Assembly (NCBI GenBank): GCA_902812435.1
Contig: CADDZA010000006.1
Location: 1 to 46,430 of the forward strand
Direction of reading: 5' to 3'
From: Clostridia bacterium
GTDB lineage: Bacteria > Bacillota > DSM-12270 > Thermacetogeniales > Thermacetogeniaceae
DNA: 46,430 bases
The notes beneath the pieces were generated by a model that was given only the letters and a program-made list of their open reading frames with translations, searched no databases and was not told where the DNA came from. Position numbers and translations under genes: made by a program. Below are positions 33,528-40,374 of the stretch, one piece after another (the first letter of the stretch is position 1; each line of letters begins with the position of its first letter).

Positions 33528-34057
33528 TTTCTCTTCCTCCTTGAAATTCTGTTTTTCGCGCTTCCCTGCGTTTTTCAGTAAACCTTTTTAACTTCCTAAT
33601 TCACTATATCTAACTTATCTCAATTTGCCCTCCGGTGATCCCTCCTTTGCCCTTCGCTTTATTTTTTGCCACGGCACTTTTCTTCCCTCGCCGGGCCTTT
33701 CAACAGGCCAATGAGAGTCTGGCTTGTTATTTCTTTTATCGAAAATCTCGATTAGTAATTTAGTCCCGAATACCCCTGCTTTCGTCCCGATGATCCCGAA
33801 AAAGCAGTAGATCCCGGTAATTTTCACCATCTTCCCTCTGTTCCCCGCCCATTTTGGCGTTTCTGCCCCCTGCGCCCCGGCCGGGAGGATCCCTCGAGCG
33901 CCGGAATGCCGCAGCGTCTCCGTCGAGGCCGGCCGGGGAGCAAAACGCGCCGCCGGCACCGCCGGGAAGTCCGTAAAAGGCCGGCCGACAGGAGCCCGAC
34001 AGCGCCGGGAATGAAGGCGCCGCATCTCCAGTCCGTAGAGGCGGAGAAAAAGACAAA
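33528..34057. other. gap between hag and the small-protein pair
   Basis: This 530-base stretch holds the hag leader (33528-33620) and a GC-rich part (about 33850-34040) with many CCGG-type short inverted repeats. A minus-strand open frame at 33615-34025 has no ribosome site and no family resemblance. I see no gene that I would defend. Confidence 0.4.
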
Positions 34058-34082
34058 AAAACCGGCAGTGTTCCTGCCGGTT
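34055..34082 (-). terminator. terminator of the small-protein pair
   Basis: The arms AACCGGCAG (34060-34068) and CTGCCGGTT (34074-34082) form a 9-bp stem with a 5-base loop. On the minus strand TTTTTTTG follows. It lies 38 bases after the stop of the gene at 34120. Confidence 0.88.
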
Positions 34083-34119
34083 GACCCATTACTTAGACTT
34101 TCATTCCGCCCGAACGGCA

Positions 34120-34434
34120 CTACCTCTCTTCCTTGTCCTTCTTGCTGTAAGGCATCGGATCGAAGCCTGGGCCATATCCCGGGTCATAACCAGGACCGTA
34201 TCCCGGGCCGGGGCCCGGAGCATAGCCCGGTTCACGCTTATACTCATCGAGGAGCATCCGCAGGGAATCCATCTCTTCCTTCTCACGCCTGATCATCATT
34301 CTGATCACATGCTTCAGGTGATGGGTGGGAACACTTTCAGCGATGCGTTCCCAAAGGGGAATTTCTTCTGCATCCAGTTTCAGCACATGCTTTATGTGAT
34401 CACGCCAGGTGCCGTCCATCATTTCAACGCTCAC
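34120..34434 (-). CDS. small helical protein with Gly-Pro-Tyr tail
   Basis: A 104-residue protein of unknown family. Residues 1-65 are helical and Glu/His/Met-rich (WRDHIKHVLKLDAEEIPLWERIAE, HHLKHVIRMMIRREKEEMDSLR), resembling a half-ferritin hairpin. Residues 69-95 are a repeat tail of Gly-Pro-Gly-Tyr and Asp-Pro-Gly units (for example PGYGPGYDPGYGPG), followed by a charged KKDKEER end. Tails of this type are common in spore coat and surface proteins. It is the second gene of a two-gene operon, 15 bases after its neighbour, and both end in Tyr/Pro/Gly tails. Confidence 0.65.
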   Translation of the reverse strand: MSVEMMDGTWRDHIKHVLKLDAEEIPLWERIAESVPTHHLKHVIRMMIRREKEEMDSLRMLLDEYKREPGYAPGPGPGYGPGYDPGYGPGFDPMPYSKKDKEER

Positions 34435-34449
34435 CGTTCATCCCTCCTC

Positions 34450-34740
34450 TCATTCCTGTTTGGCCTTACCGTAGTCGCCCTTCTCCTTGTAAGGGTCGTA
34501 ATCCCCGTAGGGCGGGCGCGGCCCGTACATATCCCCCGTATCCGGGTAAGCAGGCATCATATCCTCATGATAATAGGCTAAAATAGTGTTCCAAATACAT
34601 GCCTCCCGGGTTTCATCCCCGATTATACCTAAAAGAACATGACGTACGGCGATCGGCGCCGTCCGGCAAGCCGCCGCCAGATGCTTGATCTCTTCCAGGT
34701 CTATTTCTAAAGCTCTTTTAACGAGGTGGTGATGACTCAC
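34450..34740 (-). CDS. small helical protein with Tyr/Pro/Asp tail
   Basis: A 96-residue protein of unknown family. Residues 1-62 are helical (HHHLVKRALEIDLEEIKHLAAACR, AVRHVLLGIIGDETREACIWNTILAYYHED). A tail rich in Tyr, Pro, Gly and Asp follows (DMYGPRPPYGDYDPYKEKGDYG). The layout, helical hairpin then tail, is the same as in the downstream gene, so the two could be distant paralogues. The start is a GTG with AGAAGGGGGAG about 6 bases upstream. The upstream DNA has a sporulation-type promoter candidate. Confidence 0.65.
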   Translation of the reverse strand: MSHHHLVKRALEIDLEEIKHLAAACRTAPIAVRHVLLGIIGDETREACIWNTILAYYHEDMMPAYPDTGDMYGPRPPYGDYDPYKEKGDYGKAKQE

Positions 34741-34782
34741 GTTTTACTCCCCCTTCTAGCACAAATTGGTTACTGCAATGTT

Positions 34783-34810
34783 AATTTATGTCAGGGCATA
34801 ACAAAATGTT
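34783..34810 (-). promoter_or_regulatory. candidate sporulation (sigma-E/sigma-K type) promoter
   Basis: On the minus strand AACATT (complement of 34805-34810) and CATAAATT (complement of 34783-34790) are separated by 14 bases, close to the sigma-E pattern (ATATT, 14-15 bases, CATACAAT). It is about 45 bases before the small-protein pair. Sequence pattern only. Confidence 0.35.
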
Positions 34811-34864
34811 CCACAATTCAGGCACACGGCAATTTTGCATAATTTCCTATTTATGGGATTCGCA

Positions 34865-34893
34865 TTTACAACCTCCTAATTCTATGGTATACT
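34865..34893 (+). promoter_or_regulatory. promoter of the riboswitch-aminomutase unit
   Basis: TTTACA (34865-34870) and TATACT (34888-34893) are separated by exactly 17 bases, a near-consensus sigma-A promoter. Transcription would begin near 34900, just before the aptamer. Confidence 0.8.
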
Positions 34894-34914
34894 GTCGTTG
34901 CATAAACAAAAATC

Positions 34915-35125
34915 TTACTGGTAACGCTGAATTCTCTAACGAGAAACGGGGGAACCAGGTTTTTGGGGTGAATCCCCGCACTCAAGTGCGATGATGTCGT
35001 TTTCCTCCCGGAAAGACGGGAAATAGCAAAGCCGGGGGGCAGAAAAAAGCCGGTTGAGTGCTGGGTAGGGTTACCTTGCGACCCGAACCCGTCAGCTAAC
35101 CTCGTAAGCGTGGGAAGGAAGGCCA
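34915..35125 (+). ncRNA. c-di-AMP riboswitch (ydaO/yuaA family)
   Basis: The leader carries the conserved blocks of the ydaO/yuaA aptamer in the right order: GGGGGAACCA (34948-34957), TTTTGGGGTGAATCC (34961-34975), CTGGGTAGGG (35061-35070), ACCCGAACCCGTCAGCTAAC (35081-35100) and CTCGTAAGCGTGGGAAGGA (35101-35119). This class binds cyclic di-AMP and usually turns expression off when the ligand is high. A T-run at 35165-35170 lies 45 bases downstream and probably ends the terminator of the expression platform; its exact fold is unclear. It sits on the same strand as, and 110 bases before, the glutamate 2,3-aminomutase gene. Confidence 0.9.
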
Positions 35126-35236
35126 AAGGCCGGTTGGTCCAGGATCGAATCAGGCTGCCATGGGCTTTTTTGCGTTCCAGGCAGTTTTGTTTTGTCAGGA
35201 GATTAGCATTTCTGCAGTAAGTCATTAACAGAAAGG

Positions 35237-36529
35237 ATGGTGACGGCTTTGGCAATCGAATTTAACAGCAGCCCGGAAGAAAACATCCTTAACCCGGAGT
35301 CAATGAAAAATCAAAGAGAAGCGGCCCTCAAGCGGGCGGCAATCCTGAAGGAAGCAATCCAGGATTATCTTGCGGCAAGAGAAACGATTCCCTGCGGGTT
35401 TGACCTGGTGAACCAGTATGAACAGGCACGGGAGGCTATCTTAAAGGCTTTCGGAGCAACTGAAGAAAACTGGGACGGCTGGCACTGGCAGCTCAAGCAC
35501 CGGATAACGCACGTAGACACTCTGGCGCGTTTTGTCCCTTTAAGCGATCAGGACCGGGAAGAGATCGCTGCGGTCAGCGGGTACCTCCGCTGGGCGATTT
35601 CCCCCTACTATATGGCTCTGGTGATGTGCGACGCGCCACACGGGCCGCTCTGGAGGCAATCCATCCCCTCGGTGCAGGAAATCACCGATACACATGGATC
35701 CGACGACCCCATGGCGGAAAGCTGGACATCCCCGGCACCCGGCATAACCAGGCGTTACCCTGACCGCCTGATTATCAACGTCACCAATCAGTGCGCCATG
35801 TTCTGCCGCCACTGCCAGCGCCGGCGCAACATCGGCAGGGTCGACTGCCACAAGCCGCGCCGCGTCCTGGAGAGGGCGCTGAACTACGTGCGCAAAAACA
35901 AGGAGATCCGGGACGTCTTGATCACAGGGGGAGACGCCCTCCTGCTGGACGACCTGGTGCTGGACTGGCTGCTCGGGGAGCTCCAGGCAATTTCCCACGT
36001 GGAGATCAAGCGGCTGGGCACCAGGGTCCCGGTGACCCTGCCGCAGCGGGTTACCTCCGGGCTGTGCGCGGTGCTGGAGAAGTATCCGCCAATCTACATC
36101 AACACCCAGTTCAACCACCCGCTGGAGGTGACGCCGGAGGCGAAGCGGGCCTGCGACATGCTGGTGCGCGCCGGCGTGGTTCTCGGAAATCAGGCCGTCC
36201 TGTTGCGGGGCGTAAACAACAACTCCCATGTGATGAAAAAGCTCAACCACGAGCTGCTGAAGATCCGGGTGCGGCCCTACTATATCTTCCACGCCAAGAA
36301 CGTCAAGGGCACCAGCCACTTCATCACCTCCGTAGACGACGGGCTGGCCATCATGGAAAGCTTAAGGGGTTACACCTCCGGCCTGGCGGTGCCGACATAT
36401 ATCATCAACGCTCCCTACGGCCAGGGCAAAACCCCGATTGCCCCGAATTACCTGCTCGCCAAAAGGGGCAACCAGCTCCTGCTCCGCACCTGGGAGAACA
36501 AGATCATTCCTTATGAAATCCCGTCATAA
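35237..36529 (+). CDS. eam: glutamate 2,3-aminomutase (radical SAM, PLP)
   Basis: A 430-residue enzyme of the KamA family that moves the amino group of L-glutamate from C2 to C3, making beta-glutamate, a compatible solute. The iron-sulfur motif is C186-x3-C190-x2-C193 in NQCAMFCRHC, and the PLP lysine is K398 in APYGQGKTPIAP. In lysine 2,3-aminomutase two Asp residues hold the substrate side-chain amine. Here the matching positions are K354 (FHAKN) and N391 (IINAP), the Lys/Asn pair that marks the glutamate enzyme. The start is uncertain: the ATG at 35237 follows AGAAAGG with no gap, while the TTG at 35249 has GGTGA 5 bases before it. It is a single gene under a c-di-AMP riboswitch, with a terminator at 36598. 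Confidence 0.92.
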   Translation: MVTALAIEFNSSPEENILNPESMKNQREAALKRAAILKEAIQDYLAARETIPCGFDLVNQYEQAREAILKAFGATEENWDGWHWQLKHRITHVDTLARFVPLSDQDREEIAAVSGYLRWAISPYYMALVMCDAPHGPLWRQSIPSVQEITDTHGSDDPMAESWTSPAPGITRRYPDRLIINVTNQCAMFCRHCQRRRNIGRVDCHKPRRVLERALNYVRKNKEIRDVLITGGDALLLDDLVLDWLLGELQAISHVEIKRLGTRVPVTLPQRVTSGLCAVLEKYPPIYINTQFNHPLEVTPEAKRACDMLVRAGVVLGNQAVLLRGVNNNSHVMKKLNHELLKIRVRPYYIFHAKNVKGTSHFITSVDDGLAIMESLRGYTSGLAVPTYIINAPYGQGKTPIAPNYLLAKRGNQLLLRTWENKIIPYEIPS

Positions 36530-36593
36530 GGGAAAAGTTCGCGCTATCCAGCCCTCCGGTTTTGGTTTGAATCTTGCTGCACCGTAGTGTGGA

Positions 36594-37364
36594 TCATCGC
36601 CTGCAGCCCTTTTGCAGGCGTTTTTTCATAACTTTGTGCGCATGCCACTCGAGGGAGTCGTCAAGGGGAGTCAGGGCCACCGCACCATGGCGGCGCGCCA
36701 GCGCCCTTGCTATGAGGAGGTCGGCGAAGTGCGGGTTTTTCGAGAGAAAGGGACCGTGCAGATAGGTGCCGAAGGCGTTCCTGTAGCGGGCACCCTCCGT
36801 CCGGTCATCCCCGTTATTGCCGTTCCCACGCAGCACTCTTCCCAGCGGCCTTGCCCCGTTGCCCAGGAATGTGCGCCCCGAATGGTTTTCGAAGCCCACA
36901 AGGGTGGAAAGGGCTCCGGGGCTGCAGATTTCCATTTCCTCCCGGAGGTCCGGTTCGGCGTCGAGCAAGATATTGCCTTTCAGCCTCCTGCGGCCGGCCT
37001 CGGTGTAGATATCGAAAAGCCCCACGCCGGGAAGCACGCTTCCGTCCTGAGCCCTGTAGTAGCGCCCCAGCAGCTGGAAGCCGCCGCAGATGCTGAGGAT
37101 GACGACCCCCTCTTCGGCGGCCTCGACAAGCAAAGGGCCCTTCCTTTCCATGTCCCTGCTCACCAGCCCCTGATCCTGGTCCGCCCCGCCTCCTAAAAAG
37201 ACGAGATCGTAATCAGTAAACCGGACCCGGTCATCGATGGAGATCTGGTCGAGCTCCACTTCGATGCCGCGCCAGGCCGCCCGCATGTGGAGGATCAGGA
37301 CATTCCCCCGGTCGCCGTAAAGATTCAGGAGGTCAGGATAGAGATGGCAGATCCTGAGACGCAC
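36594..37364 (-). CDS. gatD: lipid II isoglutaminyl synthase, glutaminase subunit GatD
   Basis: A 256-residue CobB/CobQ-type glutamine amidotransferase. It releases ammonia from glutamine for MurT, which amidates the D-Glu of the peptidoglycan stem peptide. The start ICHLYPDLLNLYGDRGNVLIL is the family signature; the catalytic Cys lies in ILSICGGFQLLG and the His in YLHGPFLSKNPHFADLL. The GTG at 37364 is chosen, with GGAGG 6 bases upstream; this puts its start inside the murT gene (32-base overlap). The C-terminus is basic (HKVMKKRLQKGCRR), partly dictated by the terminator of the converging gene. It forms an operon with murT. Confidence 0.93.
   Translation of the reverse strand: MRLRICHLYPDLLNLYGDRGNVLILHMRAAWRGIEVELDQISIDDRVRFTDYDLVFLGGGADQDQGLVSRDMERKGPLLVEAAEEGVVILSICGGFQLLGRYYRAQDGSVLPGVGLFDIYTEAGRRRLKGNILLDAEPDLREEMEICSPGALSTLVGFENHSGRTFLGNGARPLGRVLRGNGNNGDDRTEGARYRNAFGTYLHGPFLSKNPHFADLLIARALARRHGAVALTPLDDSLEWHAHKVMKKRLQKGCRR
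36598..36626 (+). terminator. terminator of eam, inside the 3' end of gatD
   Basis: The arms CGCCTGCA (36598-36605) and TGCAGGCG (36613-36620) form an 8-bp stem followed by six T (36621-36626). The gene is about 70 bases upstream. The same bases encode the last ten or so codons of gatD on the other strand. Confidence 0.85.
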
Positions 37365-38880
37365 TTTTGCCTCCCTCCTTTCCCGCCCGCCGCAGCAGCC
37401 TGGCGTAATCGAACAAGTTGGTGTAGGTAGCCAGGACAAACAGTTCCTCCCCCTCCTGCTCCGCCAGCGCCCTGAGGCTTTCTGCCCGGCCGGGGGCCAG
37501 CATCAGCCTTTCCGGAGGAACCCCGGCGTACTTCAGGCAAACCGCCATGTCCGCCGCCCGGAGCCCGGCGCACACGATCTTTTTTACCTGCCCGTCCGCC
37601 AGCCTGGCAAAGTCAGCGTCCCAGAGCCAGGAAACGTCCCGCCCATCGGCGGCCAGGTCGTTGATGGCCAGCACCAGGGACTTGGCGGTGCCGGTCTCCA
37701 GGATGGTCTTCAAGACCTCGTTGACCCCCGCCGGGTTTTTGATCAGGGCCAGGGTACAGGGTCTCCCACCGAGGGTGAACTCCTCCATCCGGCCGGTGGC
37801 TGGCCTGTAATCAAGCAGGGATTTCCGGACAGCCTCCAAGGGAACGCCGAGGGCCGATGCCGCAGCAGCCGCGGCGAGAATGTTATAGACGTTGTAAAAA
37901 CCGCGCAGGGGGGCAGTGAAGTGAAGGACGGTATTGGCCGGTTGGTCCCCGGCTCCGCCATGCATCCCGGCCTTAAACTCCGGCCGGGCTGATACAGGTT
38001 TGAGGGTCTGCGCCCCCACCCGGACGGTGAAGTCCAGGTGCTCTCCCTCTTCCACGCAGGACGCGGCGAGGTCCGGCTCCGGCCGCCGGAAGCCGCACCC
38101 GGGGCAGAAGTAGTCGCCCAGCTGGCCGTAGTGGAAGTAGCGGTAGACCAGCTCCGTCCCGCAGGAGGTGCAGTATCTGCCCTCCCGGGTTTCTCCCGAA
38201 ACGCCTGAATAGGGTCCTGTTGTGCTATCAACGGTATTAACGGCACACTCCCCGTCACCGCCATTATGCCCATTTTCCCGGTTGATCCCGTAGTACCTGG
38301 CATTCGCCAGGTCCCGGCCTACCGCCGCCACCAGGGGGTCGTCGGCGTTCAGGATAAGGGTTACTTTGGGCAGACTGGCCAACGTGGAGCGCAGCAGTCC
38401 GGTGGTCCTTTCCAGTTCCCAGTAGCGGTCAAGCTGGTCCCGGAAGTAGTTGGTGACAACAACGATCACGGGCTTCGCAGCAGGAAACACCCTGCCCACA
38501 CTCCCCTCGTCCACTTCGAGGACGGCAACCCGGCTGCGCGGCCTCCCCAGCCGGTTACAATCCCGGATCAGGGCGGCCGCCACCCCGGGTAGCATGTTGG
38601 CTCCCTCAGCGTTGTGGGCCACGGCAAGGCCCGCCCCCCGCAGGAAGTGGGCGAGGAGATTGGAGGTTGTGGTTTTGCCGTTCGTGCCCGTAACGGCCAG
38701 CACCCGTTCGTAGTAAGAGGCGAGAAATTCCACCACACCCGGGCAGAGCTTGAGGGCCACCACACCGGGCAGCGATGTCCCGGGATAACCGATCAAGCGG
38801 CAGGCCAGTGCCGCCAGCCTTGCCGCCCAGAAGGCCAGCAAAAAACGCAATCCGGCTGTGAAGCCTTTTCTTGCAGGCAT
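37333..38880 (-). CDS. murT: lipid II isoglutaminyl synthase, Mur ligase subunit MurT
   Basis: A 515-residue Mur-ligase-like enzyme that uses ATP and ammonia from GatD to turn the D-Glu of lipid II into D-iso-Gln. The P-loop is VTGTNGKTTTSN (about 65-76). A four-cysteine zinc ribbon lies in CTSCGTELVYRY and DYFCPGCGFR (about 230-262), a marker that separates MurT from MurC-F. The C-terminal domain carries the FNPAGVNEVL-like segment (KNPAGVNEVLKTI) and FVLATYTNLFDYARLL. The insert before the ribbon (NRENGHNGGDGECAVNTVDS) is longer than I would expect. The ATG at 38880 is chosen, with AAGGTGAGGGG 7 bases upstream. Confidence 0.93.
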   Translation of the reverse strand: MPARKGFTAGLRFLLAFWAARLAALACRLIGYPGTSLPGVVALKLCPGVVEFLASYYERVLAVTGTNGKTTTSNLLAHFLRGAGLAVAHNAEGANMLPGVAAALIRDCNRLGRPRSRVAVLEVDEGSVGRVFPAAKPVIVVVTNYFRDQLDRYWELERTTGLLRSTLASLPKVTLILNADDPLVAAVGRDLANARYYGINRENGHNGGDGECAVNTVDSTTGPYSGVSGETREGRYCTSCGTELVYRYFHYGQLGDYFCPGCGFRRPEPDLAASCVEEGEHLDFTVRVGAQTLKPVSARPEFKAGMHGGAGDQPANTVLHFTAPLRGFYNVYNILAAAAAASALGVPLEAVRKSLLDYRPATGRMEEFTLGGRPCTLALIKNPAGVNEVLKTILETGTAKSLVLAINDLAADGRDVSWLWDADFARLADGQVKKIVCAGLRAADMAVCLKYAGVPPERLMLAPGRAESLRALAEQEGEELFVLATYTNLFDYARLLRRAGKEGGKSASQDLPSLS

Positions 38881-39191
38881 TCTATATCCCCTCACCTTAG
38901 TTACCGGTTGTACCCATTACTGCCGCTGTTCCGGGTTTCAAAATAGCACTCCTCCCGGTTACCGCACCCCACAGGTCCTACACCCGTGTCTCTTGCCCTG
39001 GAAAGGTAAGCGCAAGCGGCAGCCACCCGTAAAGATACCTTTTTAATCATAAGCCAGATCAACCGGGGAAGCAAGACGGGAGTTGTCAGCACAACTCACA
39101 TTCCCCTCGCATATACTGGAAAAACAGGATTGCCATAATAGACCATTCCATAGTTAGCCAACCAATTCTGTCCACGAAGGGAGCTGGTCAA
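38881..39191. other. divergent region between murT and cotJA
   Basis: These 311 bases should hold the murT promoter (left) and the cotJ promoter (right). A CATATACT motif at 39110-39117 resembles the -10 element of sigma-E/sigma-K promoters, about 75 bases before cotJA, but no matching -35 is clear. I see no coding sequence. Confidence 0.4.
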
Positions 39192-39392
39192 ATGACCGAC
39201 ATTAAAAATACCAAAGGCCCCGGTGAAGGAGCCGCAGCCCTGCTTTTTCCAGGAGACAGGTTGATCAGGCTGGCAACAGCCTTCGTGCCTCCTCAGAAAT
39301 TCCGGGAATCTTTCAGCCTTTCGGAAGCGCTGCACAAGGGAACGCTCTTTCCCGAACTGCACTGGCCCTACCGGCGTCGAGAGTTTGTATAG
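39192..39392 (+). CDS. cotJA: spore coat-associated protein CotJA
   Basis: A 66-residue protein. The C-terminal half (FSLSEALHKGTLFPELHWPY) matches CotJA, where FSPKEALKKGTLWPALYSPY is the typical ending. The Arg/Glu tail RRREFV is extra. It is needed with CotJC for coat assembly in Bacillus. GGGAGCTGG precedes the ATG. It is the first gene of cotJABC, transcribed in the mother cell in relatives. Confidence 0.85.
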   Translation: MTDIKNTKGPGEGAAALLFPGDRLIRLATAFVPPQKFRESFSLSEALHKGTLFPELHWPYRRREFV

Positions 39393-39419
39393 AAATCGCC
39401 GAATGCGAGGTGTTGTTTT

Positions 39420-39680
39420 ATGGACCAACCAGGTTTAAAGCTGCTGCGCGAGGTCCAGGAACTGGAGTTCGCCCTTATAGAACTCAACCTTTACCTGGAT
39501 ACGCATCCGGATGACGAAGCCGCCCTGAGCACTTTCAACAAGCTCAGCGCCCGTTATGCCGAGGCCAGGCGGGCTTACGAGGAGCAGGTGGGTCCCCTCG
39601 TAAACTACGGTCACTCGGGACCTGCCCGCGAGCCCTGGCGGTGGGTCGAGGAGCCCTGGCCGTGGGAAATCGAGTACTGA
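39420..39680 (+). CDS. cotJB: spore coat protein CotJB
   Basis: An 86-residue helical protein. LLREVQELEFALIELNLYLDTHPDDEAALSTFN is the CotJB signature, and the Trp/Pro/Glu-rich end (PWRWVEEPWPWEIEY) is also typical. Its exact role in the coat is unknown. GCGAGGTG precedes the ATG, 27 bases after cotJA, and the gene ends 13 bases before cotJC. Confidence 0.92.
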   Translation: MDQPGLKLLREVQELEFALIELNLYLDTHPDDEAALSTFNKLSARYAEARRAYEEQVGPLVNYGHSGPAREPWRWVEEPWPWEIEY

Positions 39681-39693
39681 GGAGGGAGCGATC

Positions 39694-40266
39694 ATGTGGC
39701 TTTACGAAAAGAAGCTCGAATACCCCGTCCGCGTCGGCAAAAAAGACCTGAAGATGGCCAAATACATCTTGACCCAATTCGGCGGGCCGAACGGAGAGCT
39801 TTCCGCCGCAATACGCTACCTCTCCCAACGCTACAGCATGCCCACCGGCCGGGCGAAAGGGGTGTTGACCGATATCGGGACTGAAGAACTGGCCCACTGG
39901 GAGATGATCGCCACAATGGTCTACAAGCTGACGAAGGGGGCCACCCCAGAAGAGATCAGGCGGGCGGATCTCGGGAGCTATTACGCCATTTGGGACAAGG
40001 GGATCTTCCCCAGCGATTCCAACGGCGTCCCCTGGATCTCCGCCTACATCAACACCATGGGCGACCCGATTGCTGATCTCCACGAGGATATGGCTGCGGA
40101 GCAGAAGGCCCGGGCCACCTACGAGAACCTGATCAACCTCACAGACGATGTGGACCTGCAGGACGGTCTGAAGTTCCTCCGGGAGCGTGAGGTCGTCCAT
40201 TTCCAGCGCTTCGGGGAGACCCTCGATCACCTGCAGGGATACATGGACGGGAAAAAGTTCTTTTAA
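39694..40266 (+). CDS. cotJC: CotJC, manganese-catalase-type spore coat protein
   Basis: A 190-residue ferritin-like protein of the manganese catalase family. MWLYEKKLEYPVRVGKKDLKMAK is the typical start. Metal-ligand segments are GGPNGELSAAIRYL, TDIGTEELAHWEMIATM (Glu and Glu-x2-His), DMAAEQKARATYENL and REREVVHFQRFGETL. The usual C-terminal lid of full-length manganese catalases is missing, as in other CotJC proteins. It may break down peroxide in or around the spore coat. GAGGAGGGAG lies 8 bases before the ATG. It is the last gene of cotJABC. Confidence 0.95.
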   Translation: MWLYEKKLEYPVRVGKKDLKMAKYILTQFGGPNGELSAAIRYLSQRYSMPTGRAKGVLTDIGTEELAHWEMIATMVYKLTKGATPEEIRRADLGSYYAIWDKGIFPSDSNGVPWISAYINTMGDPIADLHEDMAAEQKARATYENLINLTDDVDLQDGLKFLREREVVHFQRFGETLDHLQGYMDGKKFF

Positions 40267-40310
40267 TCATCAGGCTTTCAGGAAGAGTCCTGTTTACTCC
40301 CGCATCCGAA

Positions 40311-40350
40311 GGGCGCGCAGTTAAAAACACACCTGCGCGCCCTTTTATTT
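40311..40350 (+). terminator. terminator of cotJABC
   Basis: The arms GGGCGCGCAG (40311-40320) and CTGCGCGCCC (40333-40342) form a perfect 10-bp stem with a 12-base loop, followed by TTTTATTT. It begins 44 bases after the cotJC stop. Confidence 0.92.
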
Positions 40351-40374
40351 GCAAGGATGCTGTTCGAGTTGGGT

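Noticed and set aside
33528-33640. Sigma-D (sigma-28) promoter of hag
   Set aside because: No TAAA with a GCCGATAA-like box at 15 bases; only loose AT-rich matches such as GATATAG.
33615-34025. 136-codon open frame on the minus strand upstream of hag
   Set aside because: No ribosome site, a strongly Arg/Pro/Ala-biased first half caused by GC-rich DNA, and no recognisable domain.
34915-35125. Cobalamin riboswitch upstream of the aminomutase
   Set aside because: No B12 box (GCCACTGG) or the usual AGCCAGGAGACC core; the blocks match the ydaO/yuaA class, and KamA-type enzymes do not use cobalamin.
35237-36529. Lysine 2,3-aminomutase
   Set aside because: The two Asp that bind the lysine side chain are replaced by K354 and N391, the pattern of the glutamate enzyme, and no N-acetyl-beta-lysine acetyltransferase gene follows.
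37547-38713. Several open frames on the plus strand opposite murT
   Set aside because: They mirror codon bias of the GC-rich murT gene and have no independent support.
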